Assembly: GCF_029227915.1 (NCBI RefSeq)
Contig: NC_079886.1
Location: 20,500,501 to 20,564,500, forward strand
Length of the DNA: 64,000 bases
From: Hydractinia symbiolongicarpus
Taxonomy: Eukaryota; Cnidaria; Hydrozoa; Anthoathecata; Hydractiniidae
Reading direction: 5' to 3'
Part shown: positions 1 to 11,272 of the stretch, piece by piece
Numbering within the stretch: the first letter of the stretch is position 1
Layout of the letters: each line of letters begins with the position of its first letter
The notes under the pieces: model-generated
Seen by the model: only the letters and a program-made list of their open reading frames with translations
The model's database searches: none
What the model was told of the DNA's origin: nothing
Made by a program: the position numbers and the translations under genes

Positions 1-25
1 TTTTGTTCTTCTTCACTAATTTATC

Positions 26-527
26 TTATGGTGCCGTCTTCGCCTCCTTCTCCGCATTCTCTTTCTTTTCTCCCATATGCCGAGTCGTATGGCCCGCTAC
101 AAGCAATGGGGCCAAACACCTACCGATGGTACAGCATACGAGGATCCCAAGGTCTGTCATGCTATCCCGGATAATGAGATCTTCTTCGGTATCTCTGCTT
201 AGCTCCTCAACGGAGTCAATATTAACAAAATTCCCTATCATGCTGGCATATAGGCTGATAACATGGAGAGTGCTTTTGCAATCTTCTCACCCTTCTCCTG
301 GAGTTCCCGCCGTACATACTCGGTATGTACCTCATTGATGGCATCCTCGGAGTCTTATCAACAAACCCTTCAGTACACTTCCTTGGTAGGAGATGCCCTT
401 TACGTTTGCGTATGGCCTCCTTTAAAATTTGACGCTGATTGATGGGCTTTTCGATATTTTCATATTCTGCAGAGGCATTGTCAAAAAAATGTGCAATATC
501 ACACATTAGGGTTATGAATTCAGTCAT
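26..527 (-). pseudogene. degraded region downstream of polB
   Basis: Continues the minus-strand polymerase locus after a frameshift near 525. The first residues (DELGGKIMTEF) match the conserved stretch after the catalytic core in Polinton-type polymerases. Beyond that I cannot align either minus-strand frame with a known family. The second frame (26-241) has no motif I recognise. It may be the polymerase C-terminus scrambled by indels or part of another Polinton gene. The window edge cuts it, so its true end is unknown. Confidence 0.35.
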
Positions 528-1812
528 TATTTTTCCACCTAATTCGTCCTACCACCTTTTTGTTTTTATCCATTGGGAGGGGCTTTCTGTCATCGGGATT
601 ATAGGCACTTGTGTCAAAGCGTGCTTTAACATCCTGCACTATATCCCTGTAAAAGTCCTCTATTTTGATGTGGTACACAAAGGAATCCGTATCCATATAG
701 CAGAGTTGGAGCTTGCTACCGTATTTGGGCTGCATGTAGTCATAATGGAATTCGTACATGACCAGCTTCGATATATCCAGGATGGCCTGGCCAATGTATA
801 TGGGCTTATTCATTTTTACCTCCGTCTTGCCCATCTCTACGCCTAATAGGTTTTTGCTAAACCGGCTTTCACCCTTGAAATTAGGCTTCATTACAAGCTT
901 CATGTACTTATCCTCATTGGTGACCAGTTGGATGTTGCGGTGATTTCTGATATTTTCCATGGTCTTCCCAAACACCGAGAGGTTCATCAATTTGTAGAAA
1001 TCTTTTTCAAACTCATTCCCGGCAGCCGTTCTCAACCTTGTATTGTGATCAATGTACCCCCTCAACCATGCCTTCTGGTTAAACCTGATCACCCTATGCA
1101 CCTTCTTGAGCTCAAGCCCATGTTTTATAGCCTCGTAAAGGGCTCTAATATGTACCACATATTTACACTTGTTTTCCAAATTCGGTATCAATTTTTCGAC
1201 CTTGTGAACCGTCCTTCGTTCGGGCAGGAACGGCAGCTCGTTATGTTTCTCATGTAATTCCTCGGGGTAATCAATATCTACCTCTACTATATACCCATGC
1301 TTGTTGCCCTCAACGAGCTTCCTGATACGCCTTTCGGTGAATGCCTTGACATTCCGCACCCGTTTAAAACTGTCCGTGGGAAGGTCCTGCCTTATGGCCC
1401 AGTATAGGTTGTTGGCATCGAGGTACTGCAAGTAGAAGGGATTCAATCTCCGGATCGTACTGCTCTCCCATGTACTTACTATTTGCTTTGGCATATCGGT
1501 GTACGGCCTGGGTTATGCCTCCCCGGATACCCTTCTGGAACATGAGGAGCATATCGGGATCTTTAAAGAGCTCTAGCCTTATACCTGTAAATTTTAGGGC
1601 TGCATTCCAGGCTAGGCCGGGTGCGCTATAGAAATAAGCAGGGTCAAGTTTGTAGTTTGTCAGGCACACGCCTTGAAATGTCTCGAAGACGTGGGGCAAT
1701 ACCAGGACGTCTGTTGTCAGGTACACATTCTGGTAGTCTTCCATTGTAACATCGTCACCCTCTGGAGTAATACAATTACATACCTTTTTTGCGTATTGAT
1801 AATCTTCATATG
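521..1812 (-). pseudogene. protein-primed DNA polymerase B, Polinton/Maverick type, frameshifted
   Basis: This is the palm and fingers part of a family B, protein-primed DNA polymerase of the kind that replicates Polinton/Maverick elements. The order of motifs is typical: EDYQYAKKV and YLTTDVLVL upstream, then YFYSAPGLAW, motif A (YLDANNLYWA, near 1420), motif B (KLMNLSVFGKTMEN, near 960-1000) and motif C (YMDTDSF, near 690). Motif A lies in a different frame from the upstream part, so there is an indel near 1440. A second shift follows motif C near 525. The exonuclease half expected before EDYQYAKKV is absent and is replaced by HECT-associated sequence. Capsid, protease and packaging ATPase genes are not visible, so this is a fragment. 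Identification of the family is firm; activity is unlikely. Confidence 0.85.
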
Positions 1813-2272
1813 GCTTTCCCAAACAATCCCTGTACTTATTTAATCGAAAGTCATCCATATTTCCAGGTAGAGTTGTCACTTCCTTCAAGTCGGGATACAA
1901 CATAACATAGCTTTCTAAAGCACAAAATTCTTGGTCGTGGTTACTATGTTTGTCGATTGCTAAGGATTTCAACTCCAGTGCTGAAGCTGTTTCCTTCACC
2001 CTGACAGGAAGTCTTTTTCCACGAATTACTTTCAACTCACCGAAACAGTCTCTTCTTGCTCTTCCTACGTTTAATGATATGTATTTCTCTTCTACTGCTA
2101 CTGTGGTGTTTTCCTTCTTCTTGAATGGGACAGCTGTGTTATTGGTGGCAGTCTTTTTCTTATTGTTGGAAGATGGCTTGAAAAATGTGTCTTTTTTTCT
2201 CTCTACTATCAGTGAAATGCTGAAGTGACAGTGTGTGTTGTCCTCCATCAACCTGGTTCTCTTTATTATCAT
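1813..2272 (-). pseudogene. N-terminal domain of a HECT-associated protein, fused to polB
   Basis: This reads in one frame into the polymerase fragment but does not look like polymerase. It has a lysine-rich linker, then YISLNVG, RGKRLPVRV, ESYVMLYPD and FRLNKYRDCLGKPY. From family memory, this order is found upstream of the HECT domain in many cnidarian and fish G2E3-like ligases. The junction with polymerase sequence falls at about 1812, between GKPY and EDYQYAK. The matching HECT domain lies about 30 bp away on the opposite strand (2301-3431), so the parent gene seems to have been broken and partly inverted. The fusion is seen directly; its parentage is inferred. Confidence 0.5.
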
Positions 2273-2300
2273 CTTTGGAAATCGTCTCTCTTAAACATCA

Positions 2301-3431
2301 GACAGCTTCAGATTGACTATACGTCGCAGAAAAATTTGGCTGGATACAGCACAAAAACTGAAAAGGGCGTTCAAGGATGGTACACCACGACCATTAACAA
2401 TCAAGTTTATAGGAGAAGAGGCTGCTGATGCTGGAGGACCTTTGAAAGAATTCTTTAGTGTGCTCTTCGATGATGCGAGAAATTATTTATTGTGTTTTGG
2501 TAATTCCTACCAATTTACATTCACCCATGACCTGGAACGTGTATCAAATGGTGATTTTTTTCTTTTTGGAAATTTGATAGGAATGGCACTGATTTCTGGT
2601 TGTGCTGGTCCGCGTTATTAAATGCCCGCTGTTGTATCTAAAATGTTTAATAAAGGAGAATTTCCCCTTTCTATTGATGATGTGCCTGATCTGGACGAAC
2701 AAACAAAGTTGAAAGAGTTAGATGCTACTACCAATGATTCAGAGTTTCAATCTTGTCTTGAATCTTTTCCTGAGCGTTATAATGCAGGAGTCACAAATGT
2801 TTCAATTGCTTTTGAAGATAAATCGATTGTTATACAAAATATATGCAAACATTATTGCTTATCTGTTTGTCTTGAAGAAGTACAACAAGTTGTACAAGGT
2901 ATGGACATACTTGGTTTATATTCAATATTGCAGCAAAACTATGAAGAAATCAAAACAGAATTTGTACCTTGCATGGATGCAAAAGCTCAGGATTTGTTAG
3001 CTGTGTTTAAAAACGTTATCTACACTGTGAACAACGATAACAATGTAACAATTGATCAAAGTAAAGAAGAAGACATTTACTATAATTTTACAAACTTTAT
3101 AGAAGCATTAGAAAATGATAACTACAAACTTCCTGGAACTATATCTCTTGATGATGATGGCAAGGAGGAACATTCAGATACTAATATTTCCCTACGTGAT
3201 GTGATTTGATTTTGTACAGGTTCCAAGTATGTTCTACCATGTATGAAGGAAAACGGAACTATTGAATTTATCCATCCAAATAAAAAAGATCAAGGGAAGC
3301 GAATTATTGTGTACACATGTAATTACAAACTTGTTTTCCCTGTTACAAAGCGATATTATGGATCAACAGAAGCATTTAATCGGCACTTTTGCGAAGACGT
3401 TGCTGCAAGTCCTGGTTTTGGCATTGCCTAA
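2301..3431 (+). pseudogene. HECT-domain E3 ubiquitin ligase, two in-frame stops
   Basis: This encodes a HECT domain, which accepts ubiquitin from an E2 on a cysteine and passes it to substrates. The frame opens with RRRKIWLDTAQKLKRAF and the N-lobe signature KFIGEEAADAGGPLKEFF. It continues through GNLIGMALISG to the C-lobe (FCTGSKYVLP), the region of the catalytic cysteine (IVYTCNY) and the end SPGFGIA. All parts are in the same frame, interrupted only by TAA at 2619-2621 and TGA at 3207-3209. No frameshift was found, so the lesions are point changes. The family resembles G2E3-like ligases that are multicopy in cnidarians. The upstream part of the gene appears on the other strand at 1813-2272. 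There is no promoter evidence. Confidence 0.85.
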
Positions 3432-3961
3432 ACCGCTTGTGTATATTAAAGTAGCTAAAACAAAAGATTTTTTGTTTGCATTTTTTACATTATGTTTTTA
3501 TAGCTAATAATCGTTGCATGAAAACATCAGCTTCCAGTCCATTATCTTTGTTTTAGTAGACACAATAGCACTGACATCTCAAAATTTCTGAAAGTATTGT
3601 CTCAACAAGTGTTGAAAATTGTCAGAACCATGAAATTGACATCATCTCTTCGATGTAAAAATGGACTTTAAAGGCTCTCATGCAACGAAGTACTGAACTT
3701 TGATATGATATAGAGTATGTTTATATAACATCTTTTTATTAGGGTATTGTTTAGTATTTTGTTCGCATATTAGCTGTTTTTAAAAACAAAACGTGATAAT
3801 CGTGATATGCAGTATATTTCGTAAGTTCTTTCTGTTGAAGTTTTACCTTTTTTTTTCAAGAATAGCTATCATTCGCTAAACAAATATGTCTGAAACATGG
3901 TAAAAATATATAGTTTGTCTAGTTTGTTTCATTCCGTTTTTTATTGCTCCTGTCACATGAA
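3432..3961. other. intergenic, no gene seen
   Basis: AT-rich spacer between the converging HECT pseudogene and the minus-strand transposase. No coding frame, repeat or RNA structure could be supported. Confidence 0.5.
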
Positions 3962-5214
3962 CTAACACTTTTCGATGATGATTTTGTACACACTGCGAGC
4001 TTCTTCCCAATTTTTCGGAGGGTAACGAAGTTGTTTTGTTTGTATAACATATTCAAAGTATTCTTTGAGTAGTTGATCATGATCTTCGAATATTTCTGTT
4101 GCTTCTGAAAATACATTTTTTTCTTGAAGTATTCTTTGTACTTGTCCCTGTGTTATAGCGACTTTTTTGTCTTCATGACCTGACAGAATCGGTGCGTGAT
4201 ATAGCATGTCAGGAACACCAGGGATTGTTTCATGGTTTGTCTGACGTATGTAATGTGTATTCCATTCATACACAACTTCGTCCAATTGTAGCTGCAAAAA
4301 ATGCGAAAACACAAACCAAACACACTCCATATGAACATGATGACCAGGGATAAGAATGCCCTCTTCTACCATCTGTTTGAAAAAATCTATTACCCACGTT
4401 GTAAAAGCTTTTTTGTTATGAGACCACCAATTTTCAATCCGCTGATTTGCTACCGAACTCCCATATAAATGCGCATCTTCATTGCCAACCAATGAACATT
4501 GGATGTCGGCCATAATGCCGTTCTCAGTACCACAGTCAGTCCTTAATTTTTGCGGACAAAAACAGAGGTCTTTCACCTTTCGCAGAAAGTAAAATGCTGG
4601 GATAATAGGATTATTGTTTGACTTGACAACTTTTAGCCACAATATTTTCCGAGAGAACCCATCAATACAACCATGAATGGGCAATCCGTACGGTTTCAGC
4701 TTATCATACCCATCGATATGCCAACAATGGTTTGGTCCTGGAGAAGTATAAACTCTTTTTTTTAAACGACGAGCTCTTCTTAACTCTGTACCATCCGGAT
4801 CTATCTCTCGCAGTAAGTGCATCACAGTATCTCGTTTAACAACGACGCCATATTTTCACCTTAAATGATTCCACATTCCTCGATAACCTTTTAGCACAGC
4901 AGGTCCTTCAAGTTCATTTTCAATCATGCTTCTCAAAACGTTATCGGAGATGTTATACGATCTTCTTTTCAATCCCAGCTGTTGCAGGCGACGTTTTAAT
5001 GTCCTTTTGCTCATGTAAATTGAATGGTGTATTCTCAGAAATACAATGATATGATCATACGAAAAATTTCGCTTGAAGTAGTTCTGTATCAGCTCACTTT
5101 CATCACTCGAATCGGCTGGCTTACTTTCGTACGTTGTTTCGCATCTAGTTCCACAGTGACAACAAAAAAACTCCTATCTTGCAGTACTTGACCACACTGT
5201 GTACAGTATACCAT
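3962..5214 (-). pseudogene. zinc-ribbon DDE integrase-type transposase, two lesions
   Basis: A transposase or integrase-like protein of about 415 residues. The ATG at 5212-5214 opens MVYCTQCGQVLQDRS, followed after a frameshift by CCHCGTRC. Together these make a C2C2 zinc ribbon. A helix-turn-helix-like region (SKRTLKRRLQQLGLKRRSY) follows, then the integrase core: HIDGYDKLK, LRTDCGTEN and NQRIENWW provide the D, D and E residues. Lesions are a one-base slip in the A-run near 5162-5170 and an in-frame TGA at 4856-4858, within HLR-stop-KYGVVV. The core resembles the integrase-like domain proteins multicopy in fish and cnidarians; I cannot assign a transposon superfamily. Flanking inverted repeats were not found. 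Confidence 0.75.
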
Positions 5215-5284
5215 CTTGTCTCGACGTTCTTCTCGGAAGAAAGAAAGTGTTTTGATATTGAAAAAAAAAATGATATTTTTTTCT

Positions 5285-5505
5285 AATTTTCTTTTGAATT
5301 CTTTAATTTCGATTCTATTTTTTTTTTCTCGATTTTGGATTCTTTAATTTCGATTCTGATTTTCTTTTCTCGATTTGAATTCTTTATTTTCGATTTTGAT
5401 TTTCTTTTCTCGATTTGAATTCTTTATTTTCGATTTTGATTTTCTTTTCTCGATTTGAATTCTTTATTTTCGATTTTGATTTTCTTTTCTCGATTTGTAT
5501 TTTTT
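5285..5505. repeat. 40-bp T-rich minisatellite
   Basis: Three near-identical 40-bp units start at 5369, 5409 and 5449, each beginning CTCGATTTGAATTC. Degenerate units lie before them (from about 5285) and a partial unit after (5489). The array sits immediately upstream of the LINE coding start, so it could be the tandem 5' region of that element. Confidence 0.85.
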
Positions 5506-7514
5506 AATTTGTATTGTGAAATTCTTTTTCGTTGGCCCCTCTCGGCTTCCATACTTATTACTTGTTGTTATATTTTCTGTGAAAAAGCCTACTTTTACAT
5601 CAGCTGGACCTGCAATTTATGATATTATGGATACAAATACTGGCTTTACTATGGAATCGTTTGATTTCGTGCAAGACTGTTATTACAGTTCATCTTTATG
5701 GGTTTATAAACAGAATCACATTTATAAACTTAATCTTGATCTCAGAGAAACGACTTGGTTACTTTTAATACTTGCCGGGGACTTTGAAATCTGTCTGGGT
5801 CCTAATTGTGGCGCTTGCTTGAATAATATAAAGCATAACAAACAAAAAGTAACATGATTGGATGTACTCAATTTTTTCACAAAAATTGTATCAACATAAA
5901 AGATTTTGTCACAACATCTCTTTGCACTCAATGCAGACTCAACCACGACGAGGGTCGAACTGAAAATGACACTATGCTTGAATAATATAAAGCATAACAA
6001 ACAAAAGGTAACATGTATTGGATGTACTCAATTTTTTCACAAAAATTGTATCAACATAAAAGATTTTATCACAACATCTCTTTGCACTCAATGCAGACTC
6101 AACCACGACGGGGGTCGAACTGAAAATGACACTATTAACTCCTTTTTAGAAAAGCGGTGTTTCAAACTTCTTCATCTGAACGTCAATGGCTTGTTTGGAA
6201 AAATTGACCAAATCCGGGACATGTTATTCAGTACTAGAAAAAACATTCACATATTTGGAATAACTGAATCTCATCTAACTTAAATAATTCCGGATTCACT
6301 AGTTTCAATTGAAGGATACCGTACTGTAAGGAAAGATCGAAAAACAGGAATTGGTGGTGGTGTTATTGCTTACATTAGAGACGATTTCAAATGGCAACGT
6401 AGATTTGACTTGGAGAGTGATATCGAATCCATAGTTGTAGAAATCTTTGTAGAAAAGTCCAAATCTTTTATCGCTTGTGTCATGTACCGACCCCCGGATA
6501 GTTCATTACATGGTACAAAAAATTTCGAAACTTGTCTTAACGACTTTTTGACAATTAGCTCAACGGAAGATAAAGAAACTTTACTACTGGGAGATCTTAA
6601 TATAGATTATAATAAACGCAATGATCATAAACAATTAAAAGACCTATTTGTTATTGTGGATCTCAAGCAACTCATCAAACAGTTCACTGGAGAAACGGAA
6701 AGTTCAAAAACGATAATTGATGTAATTTTTACCTCGCATCAAAACAATGTCAAAGAAACAATAGTTCTACCATTAGGGATCAGTGGTCATGACTTAATTG
6801 GTGTAAACAGAAAAATAAATGTCAATCGCTATGTACCTCGTAGAATTAAAATTCGAGTTTATAAAAATTACAACGCAACTCGTTTTAAGGATGATATGAA
6901 AAACTCTGATTGGGATTCTATTATCTTTAAAGATACCATGAATGAAAGCTGGGATGCATTTAAATCAAGAATCCTCGAAATCATTAATATTCATGTTCCA
7001 CTCAAAGAAATATCTATTCGAGGAAAGTCGTGTCCGTGGCTCTCTGGTGAAATTAAAACAAAAATGAGAGAAAGGGACCATTTTTTGAGAAAAGCAAGGA
7101 AATATAACAACAGTTTTGACTGGGAAAGCTATAAAAGAATCCGTAATAAAGTCACCACTCTTATACGTCAAAGTAAAAAGAAATATCACCAAAACATTTT
7201 TACTGAAAACGTAAATGATTCTAAAACATTTTGGAATGAGATTAAAAAGGTTTACCCGGTTAAACCAAAAAAAGGTGTTAGTAATGTTATCGATGTTGAT
7301 GGATGCTTAATAAGTAATAAATCGAGGATAGCTGGTTGTTTCTGTAAATTTTTCTCAAATATCGGTTCCAAACTTGCAAATACTATTACTTCCATTGGTG
7401 ATCGAAGATGGATGTATTATGAGTCGAGCAAGCTTTCCCTTAACAAGAATATGTCAGTGTTCAAATTTAATGCAGTTACTCCTGATTTACTTAAAAAACC
7501 ACTAAAGAAACTGA
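5495..7514 (+). pseudogene. LINE ORF: PHD finger and APE-type endonuclease
   Basis: This is the N-terminal half of a CR1-like non-LTR retrotransposon protein. It begins with a hydrophobic stretch and a degenerate 2A-like motif (LILAGDFEICLGP). A PHD-type zinc finger follows (CGAC, CIGC, HKNC, CTQC), then an AP-endonuclease-like domain. Endonuclease landmarks are HLNVNGLFGKIDQIR, ITESHLT, MYRPPDS, LLLGDLNIDY, IDVIFTSHQ and SGHDLIGV. Lesions are an internal 159/160-bp duplication and an in-frame TAA at 6281-6283. After the endonuclease linker (NVNDSKTFWNEIKK) the expected LINE reverse transcriptase is missing. The same open frame runs into Gypsy-like sequence instead. The endonuclease would nick target DNA for reverse transcription, but this copy cannot do so alone. 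Confidence 0.75.
5818..6136 (+). repeat. 159/160-bp tandem duplication inside the LINE ORF
   Basis: Two nearly identical copies begin CTTGAATAATATAAAGC at 5818 and 5977. Copy 1 has lost one base next to AACATG, which creates the stop at 5855-5857 but keeps the two copies in register. The duplicated part encodes most of the PHD finger. Confidence 0.9.
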
Positions 7515-8040
7515 AAGTGAAGGTCAATGAATCACTGATTAGCAAGAGTAAAATACCATGTAGACCCAAGAAAAATTTGTCTGATGCTGTCGCGATAACG
7601 ACACCAGCGCGAGTTATTGCTCACTCGAAAAAGCAAGAAGTATATGACCAAATCAACGGAATGTTAAAAGATGGCATTATCCAACCAAGTACGTATCTAT
7701 CGTACCAGTGCTATCGTACCAGTGGTAAATAAACACGGTTCAAGTCGCCTATGTATCGAAAGTTAAATACAAAAACAATACCGATTTTATTGGATCGGAA
7801 GTTTTTACGACATTCGATTTGAGTAACGCATACTGGCACATATCATTACGAGAACAAAATAAAAAACTGCTTTCGTACTACCAAAAGGGAAATATAAATG
7901 GCTTGTAATGTCGTTTCGACTGAAGGACGCGACTTTTTCACTATCATGTTATGGATAAAATTTTACGAGACTTTGAAGAATCTAAATCATTTTTCGATGA
8001 CAGTATTTTACCTGGGAAGAGAGTGGAACACCTTGACCTT
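7515..8040 (+). pseudogene. Ty3/Gypsy reverse transcriptase remnant
   Basis: From about 7515 the open frame of the preceding LINE changes character to a Ty3/Gypsy RT N-terminus: HSKKQEVYDQINGMLKDGII, then a pro-rich linker. The frame stops at 7732 but neighbouring frames continue VNKHGSSRLCIDYRKLN, GSEVFTTFDLSNAYWHIS and an MSFRLKDA-like segment, then DKILRDFEES. These are the conserved RT blocks of Gypsy elements in order, with several indels. An internal deletion removes the usual FPIPRIDDLL stretch. The catalytic DD box is not seen. It is a dead fragment with no LTR found nearby. Confidence 0.75.
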
Positions 8041-8180
8041 TTGCAGAAAGTTTTAGAAAAATTTATTTAGTATCGAATACACATTAACTATACACCAATC
8101 CGGCCCAGCATTCTGGTAACTACTTTAACATGAACAATTCGATTGTAAACAAATCAGTTAACTGAAGAGATAGGCGGAAA

Positions 8181-9830
8181 ATGGATTACAACATGATACA
8201 AAATATAAAGAACGAAGAATTAAAAAAGTTATCTAAGACAATGTGCATTGAAAGTAACGCAAAATAAGTCAGAGTTTGAGTATTTGTGGCTTGTGAAAAC
8301 AACGTAAAACCGATTTTACAGCTTCTGAAGTAAAAGTTACGCTACAGGAAGAATACAAATCAAAATTATTTGTTGAAAATGAAGTCATTCCAGATCGCTC
8401 AAAATTATTGAATGGTTGGATCACAGAAGAAGATGGAATAACCAATTGGTCTATGATAACAAACATTTTTAACTTCATATTGTTCTTTCCAAGTGAACTT
8501 GGCAGTACGGATTTAAATGACTATAAAACAACCAAAGCATATAGCTATTTTAAGAATGGTTGGCTTGGATAAGTATCGTGTCATATTTCCAAGAATCAGA
8601 GTTTTGTCTACTCAAAGCAGATTGGAGGGCATCAGAGCGTCTTGGTGACCCTCCTTACAAACTTTGGGTTTGTGTAAATAAAAAGGATGGTGTGATAAAG
8701 ACAGCACATTGTACCTGTATGGCAGGGATGTTGGAAACCTGCAATCACGTCGCAGCCTTACTTTTTCGTGTTGATGCTACCGTGACGTGTGATCTAACAA
8801 ACCCTGCATGCACTACAAAGGCATGTGAATGGTTACCTAATCGTGCTGAATTGTTACCAAAAAAGGAAGTTAAAAGAAAACTTGTACCAACACCAAAAAA
8901 ACTATATAACCCTCCTAAAAATTGTGATAAAAAGCCCTTAACACTTGAAACCGTTGCGACAGCATTAAAAGATTATACCAGACATTACTTTATAAACTCC
9001 AGTACCACTACCCAAAATTGACTTTGTACGTGAAATTGTTAAAACGCATACATTGAATGAAAATGTGATATCTGTACATGATGTTTTAGATATGTCAGGG
9101 AGCTTGGAAACTGTTTTTGAAAATTTAGCTTACATTATTACCCCAAGCGTAGTACAGAAAATGTAAATTTTAACTCATGGTCAAAGTGAAAACGAAGCCT
9201 GGAATGCATTGATAAAAGGCGTCATCACAGGCTCAAAAGCACATAAAGTAAAAACAAAAACCTGAACTATGGCCACTATTTTAAAAAATAAATGTTTTCG
9301 TCCATCCACATACTGCTGCATTAAAGTATGGACGAGAAATGGAACCACTGGTTATTGAGACATTTAGAAAAGCCTTGTCGAAAGAACACAAAAACTTATG
9401 TGTCAAAAATTGTGGTCTTTTGTTAGATGCTGATAAGCCATAGATTGGTGCGAGTACTGATGGTATCGTGACGTGTGAATGCTGCTCGGATGCATGCTTG
9501 GAAGTAAAGTGCCCAATTTCAATCAATTATACTAAACCGACTAACCCTAATATAAAACTGCCTTATATTATTAACAGAGAAGATGGACATCGCCACTTAA
9601 AGAAAAGTCATCCTTACTACACACAGTATCAGTTACAATTAGCTGCCACTAAACTAAAAAAAATTGTACTTTTTTTGTTGTGTTTTTTTTCTGAATCAAA
9701 AAGTTTAGTATTAGTAAAGTGGACTAGCAATGGTACTGGGAAAATCTTGTTTCAAATACTGTTAACACAGTTGTGTTATAACATGTAATGATATGATCCT
9801 GCCATTCCCAGCACATTGTTTTGTACAAAT
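8181..9830 (+). pseudogene. SAP-SWIM-YqaJ nuclease-like gene, decayed
   Basis: The locus contains, in several frames, a SAP-like start (ELKKLSKTMCIESN), a middle domain (LNDYKTTKAYSYFKNGWLG), and a SWIM zinc finger in the 8560-9021 frame: AHCTCMAGMLETCNHVAALLF gives CxC and CxH. A YqaJ-like nuclease part follows, with ENEAWNAL, KYGREMEPLVIETF, GASTDGIVTCE, LEVKCPISI and YYTQYQLQLAATKLKK. The DG and LEVK residues match the metal-binding D and ExK of the PD-(D/E)XK fold. Similar SWIM-YqaJ genes are multicopy in cnidarians and often look mobile. Frameshifts near 8260, 8600, 9030-9280 and 9700 and the stop near 9442 mark it as a pseudogene. Domain order is seen; mobility is inferred. Confidence 0.65.
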
Positions 9831-9849
9831 CAACAAAATAAATCTCAAA

Positions 9850-10400
9850 AAGGCCTCGTTTCACAGATCCAAGCAAGAACTCAACCTGTTAGGTCTTTGG
9901 AAATAAGCTAGAGGTTGTACTTCTCTAGAGAAAATATGCCTCTAAAAGCACAATTCTTCCTTTTTACAAGGAATTTATTAAAAAATATATATATAAAAAA
10001 AAGGACACAACACATTTGAAACTATGAACAGAAATTTAACCAAGGGCAGATAGGTTTCGACCCATATTTCTGAACCTAAGTACCCTGGATGTCTAGCTGG
10101 GTCACCTCGAAGAGGTCCGCAGACGGTCATCAGCAGAAACTAGACATCCCTATCTTCCTAAAGTAAACTTTGGCCACTTTCTGTTTAACTGTGCTATTCT
10201 TTGTTTTTAACTCAGATAATAAGTGAAGTCGTCACTTTTTAAAGACAAGATCACGTGTGTTCAAACCCCACTGCTAATATTTATTTTTAACTGGGGTAAT
10301 AAGTGGAGTCGTCACTCTCCAAAGACAAGACCTAGTATGATCAAACCCCCCTGCTAACTTAGTTTTTATTTGATTTTGTTTTATTTTTGACTGGTGCGCA
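9850..10400 (-). repeat. dispersed repeat copy 1 (inverted relative to 41.7 and 63.5 kb)
   Basis: The reverse complement of this stretch matches 63450-64000 almost throughout and 41745-42010 in part. It carries the blocks ACCTCTAGAG near 9910, CTAGACATCC/GGATGTCTAG around 10085-10150, and two ~82-bp units at 10207 and 10289. Those units begin like TAACTGGGGTAATAAGTGG and contain AAAGACAAGA and CAAACCCC. No coding frame is evident. Confidence 0.85.
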
Positions 10401-10554
10401 TAAACACATTATGTGAGCTAATATCTAAAAAATTGTCTTCTTTCAAAAATAGTTTGGGGTTAATTTGGGGATGTCGGGCTTCCTTCGCTAGCCAAATGGG
10501 ATGAAGATGAGTTTGTTTCCCTAACAAATGAGGTGCGTTTTCCCGAGATACGCC

Positions 10555-10785
10555 ATAGTAGGTAGTAGGCCATTTCCCAGCGAGTTGCTGAGGTGTAGGC
10601 AATTTCCAAGTAAGTTACGGAGATGTAGGCAATTTCCAAGCGAGTTGCTGAGATGTAGGCATTTCCACAAGATTTGCTGAGTGTAAGCGTTTACACAAGT
10701 TAGCCAGGTGTTTCCACGAGATACAGCCCAGGTGAGTTAGCGTTTCCATGAGATACGCAGACTTTCCACGAGATACGTCTTACTA
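10555..10785. repeat. 30-bp imperfect tandem repeat
   Basis: Units of the form AGGCAATTTCCAAGCGAGTT followed by GCTGAGATGT repeat at 30-bp spacing from about 10567. They decay rightwards into TTTCCACGAGATACG-type units. No gene is apparent. Confidence 0.75.
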
Positions 10786-11272
10786 AGGGTAAGGAAGGAA
10801 AGACACGCATCTGGTTTGGGCCCCCCTGATACCAAACCTGACATCCCCCCTTTCCCCAAACTCAAGTGTACTTATGACATGAAACAAGAGAAATATACTT
10901 CCAACATTATCTGTCATTGTTGTTGTTTGCTTTCGTGTTGTTGCTTCAGAACAATAGCAATTAACAACAATTAAAGGGGAGAATAACAAGATCACGCTTT
11001 TTATCTGCAATCCGCCAGTCTTAAATAGAAAAAGATCTTTGGTGCAGTTTTCTGGTCCTAAAATCAGAACTAACTAAGGAAAAAGTTGGCAGAAGCAAAA
11101 TCAAATGGTCTCGTAAAGGTCTGCTTTTCATAAATCTCTATCCCTCACGTTTAGCAAAAGCCACCAACGTCATGCATGTAAATTATCTTCTTCATCTTTT
11201 GCAACAAGAAAAAAAAATTAAAAATGGTTATAACGTCGTTGCCACCGGTCAACAAAAGCAGTAATTAACCTG
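10786..11272. other. intergenic, no gene seen
   Basis: Spacer between the 30-bp array and the DDE transposase fragment. No supportable coding frame, RNA or repeat. Confidence 0.4.

Noticed and set aside
4856-4858. Start of the integrase at the GTG/ATG near 4825
   Set aside because: Conserved-looking coding sequence continues upstream in the same frame beyond the TGA to a zinc ribbon, so the TGA is a lesion and not the true 5' limit.
10207-10370. CRISPR-like array
   Set aside because: Only two ~82-bp units, no short uniform repeats or spacers, and a eukaryotic context; it is part of a dispersed repeat.
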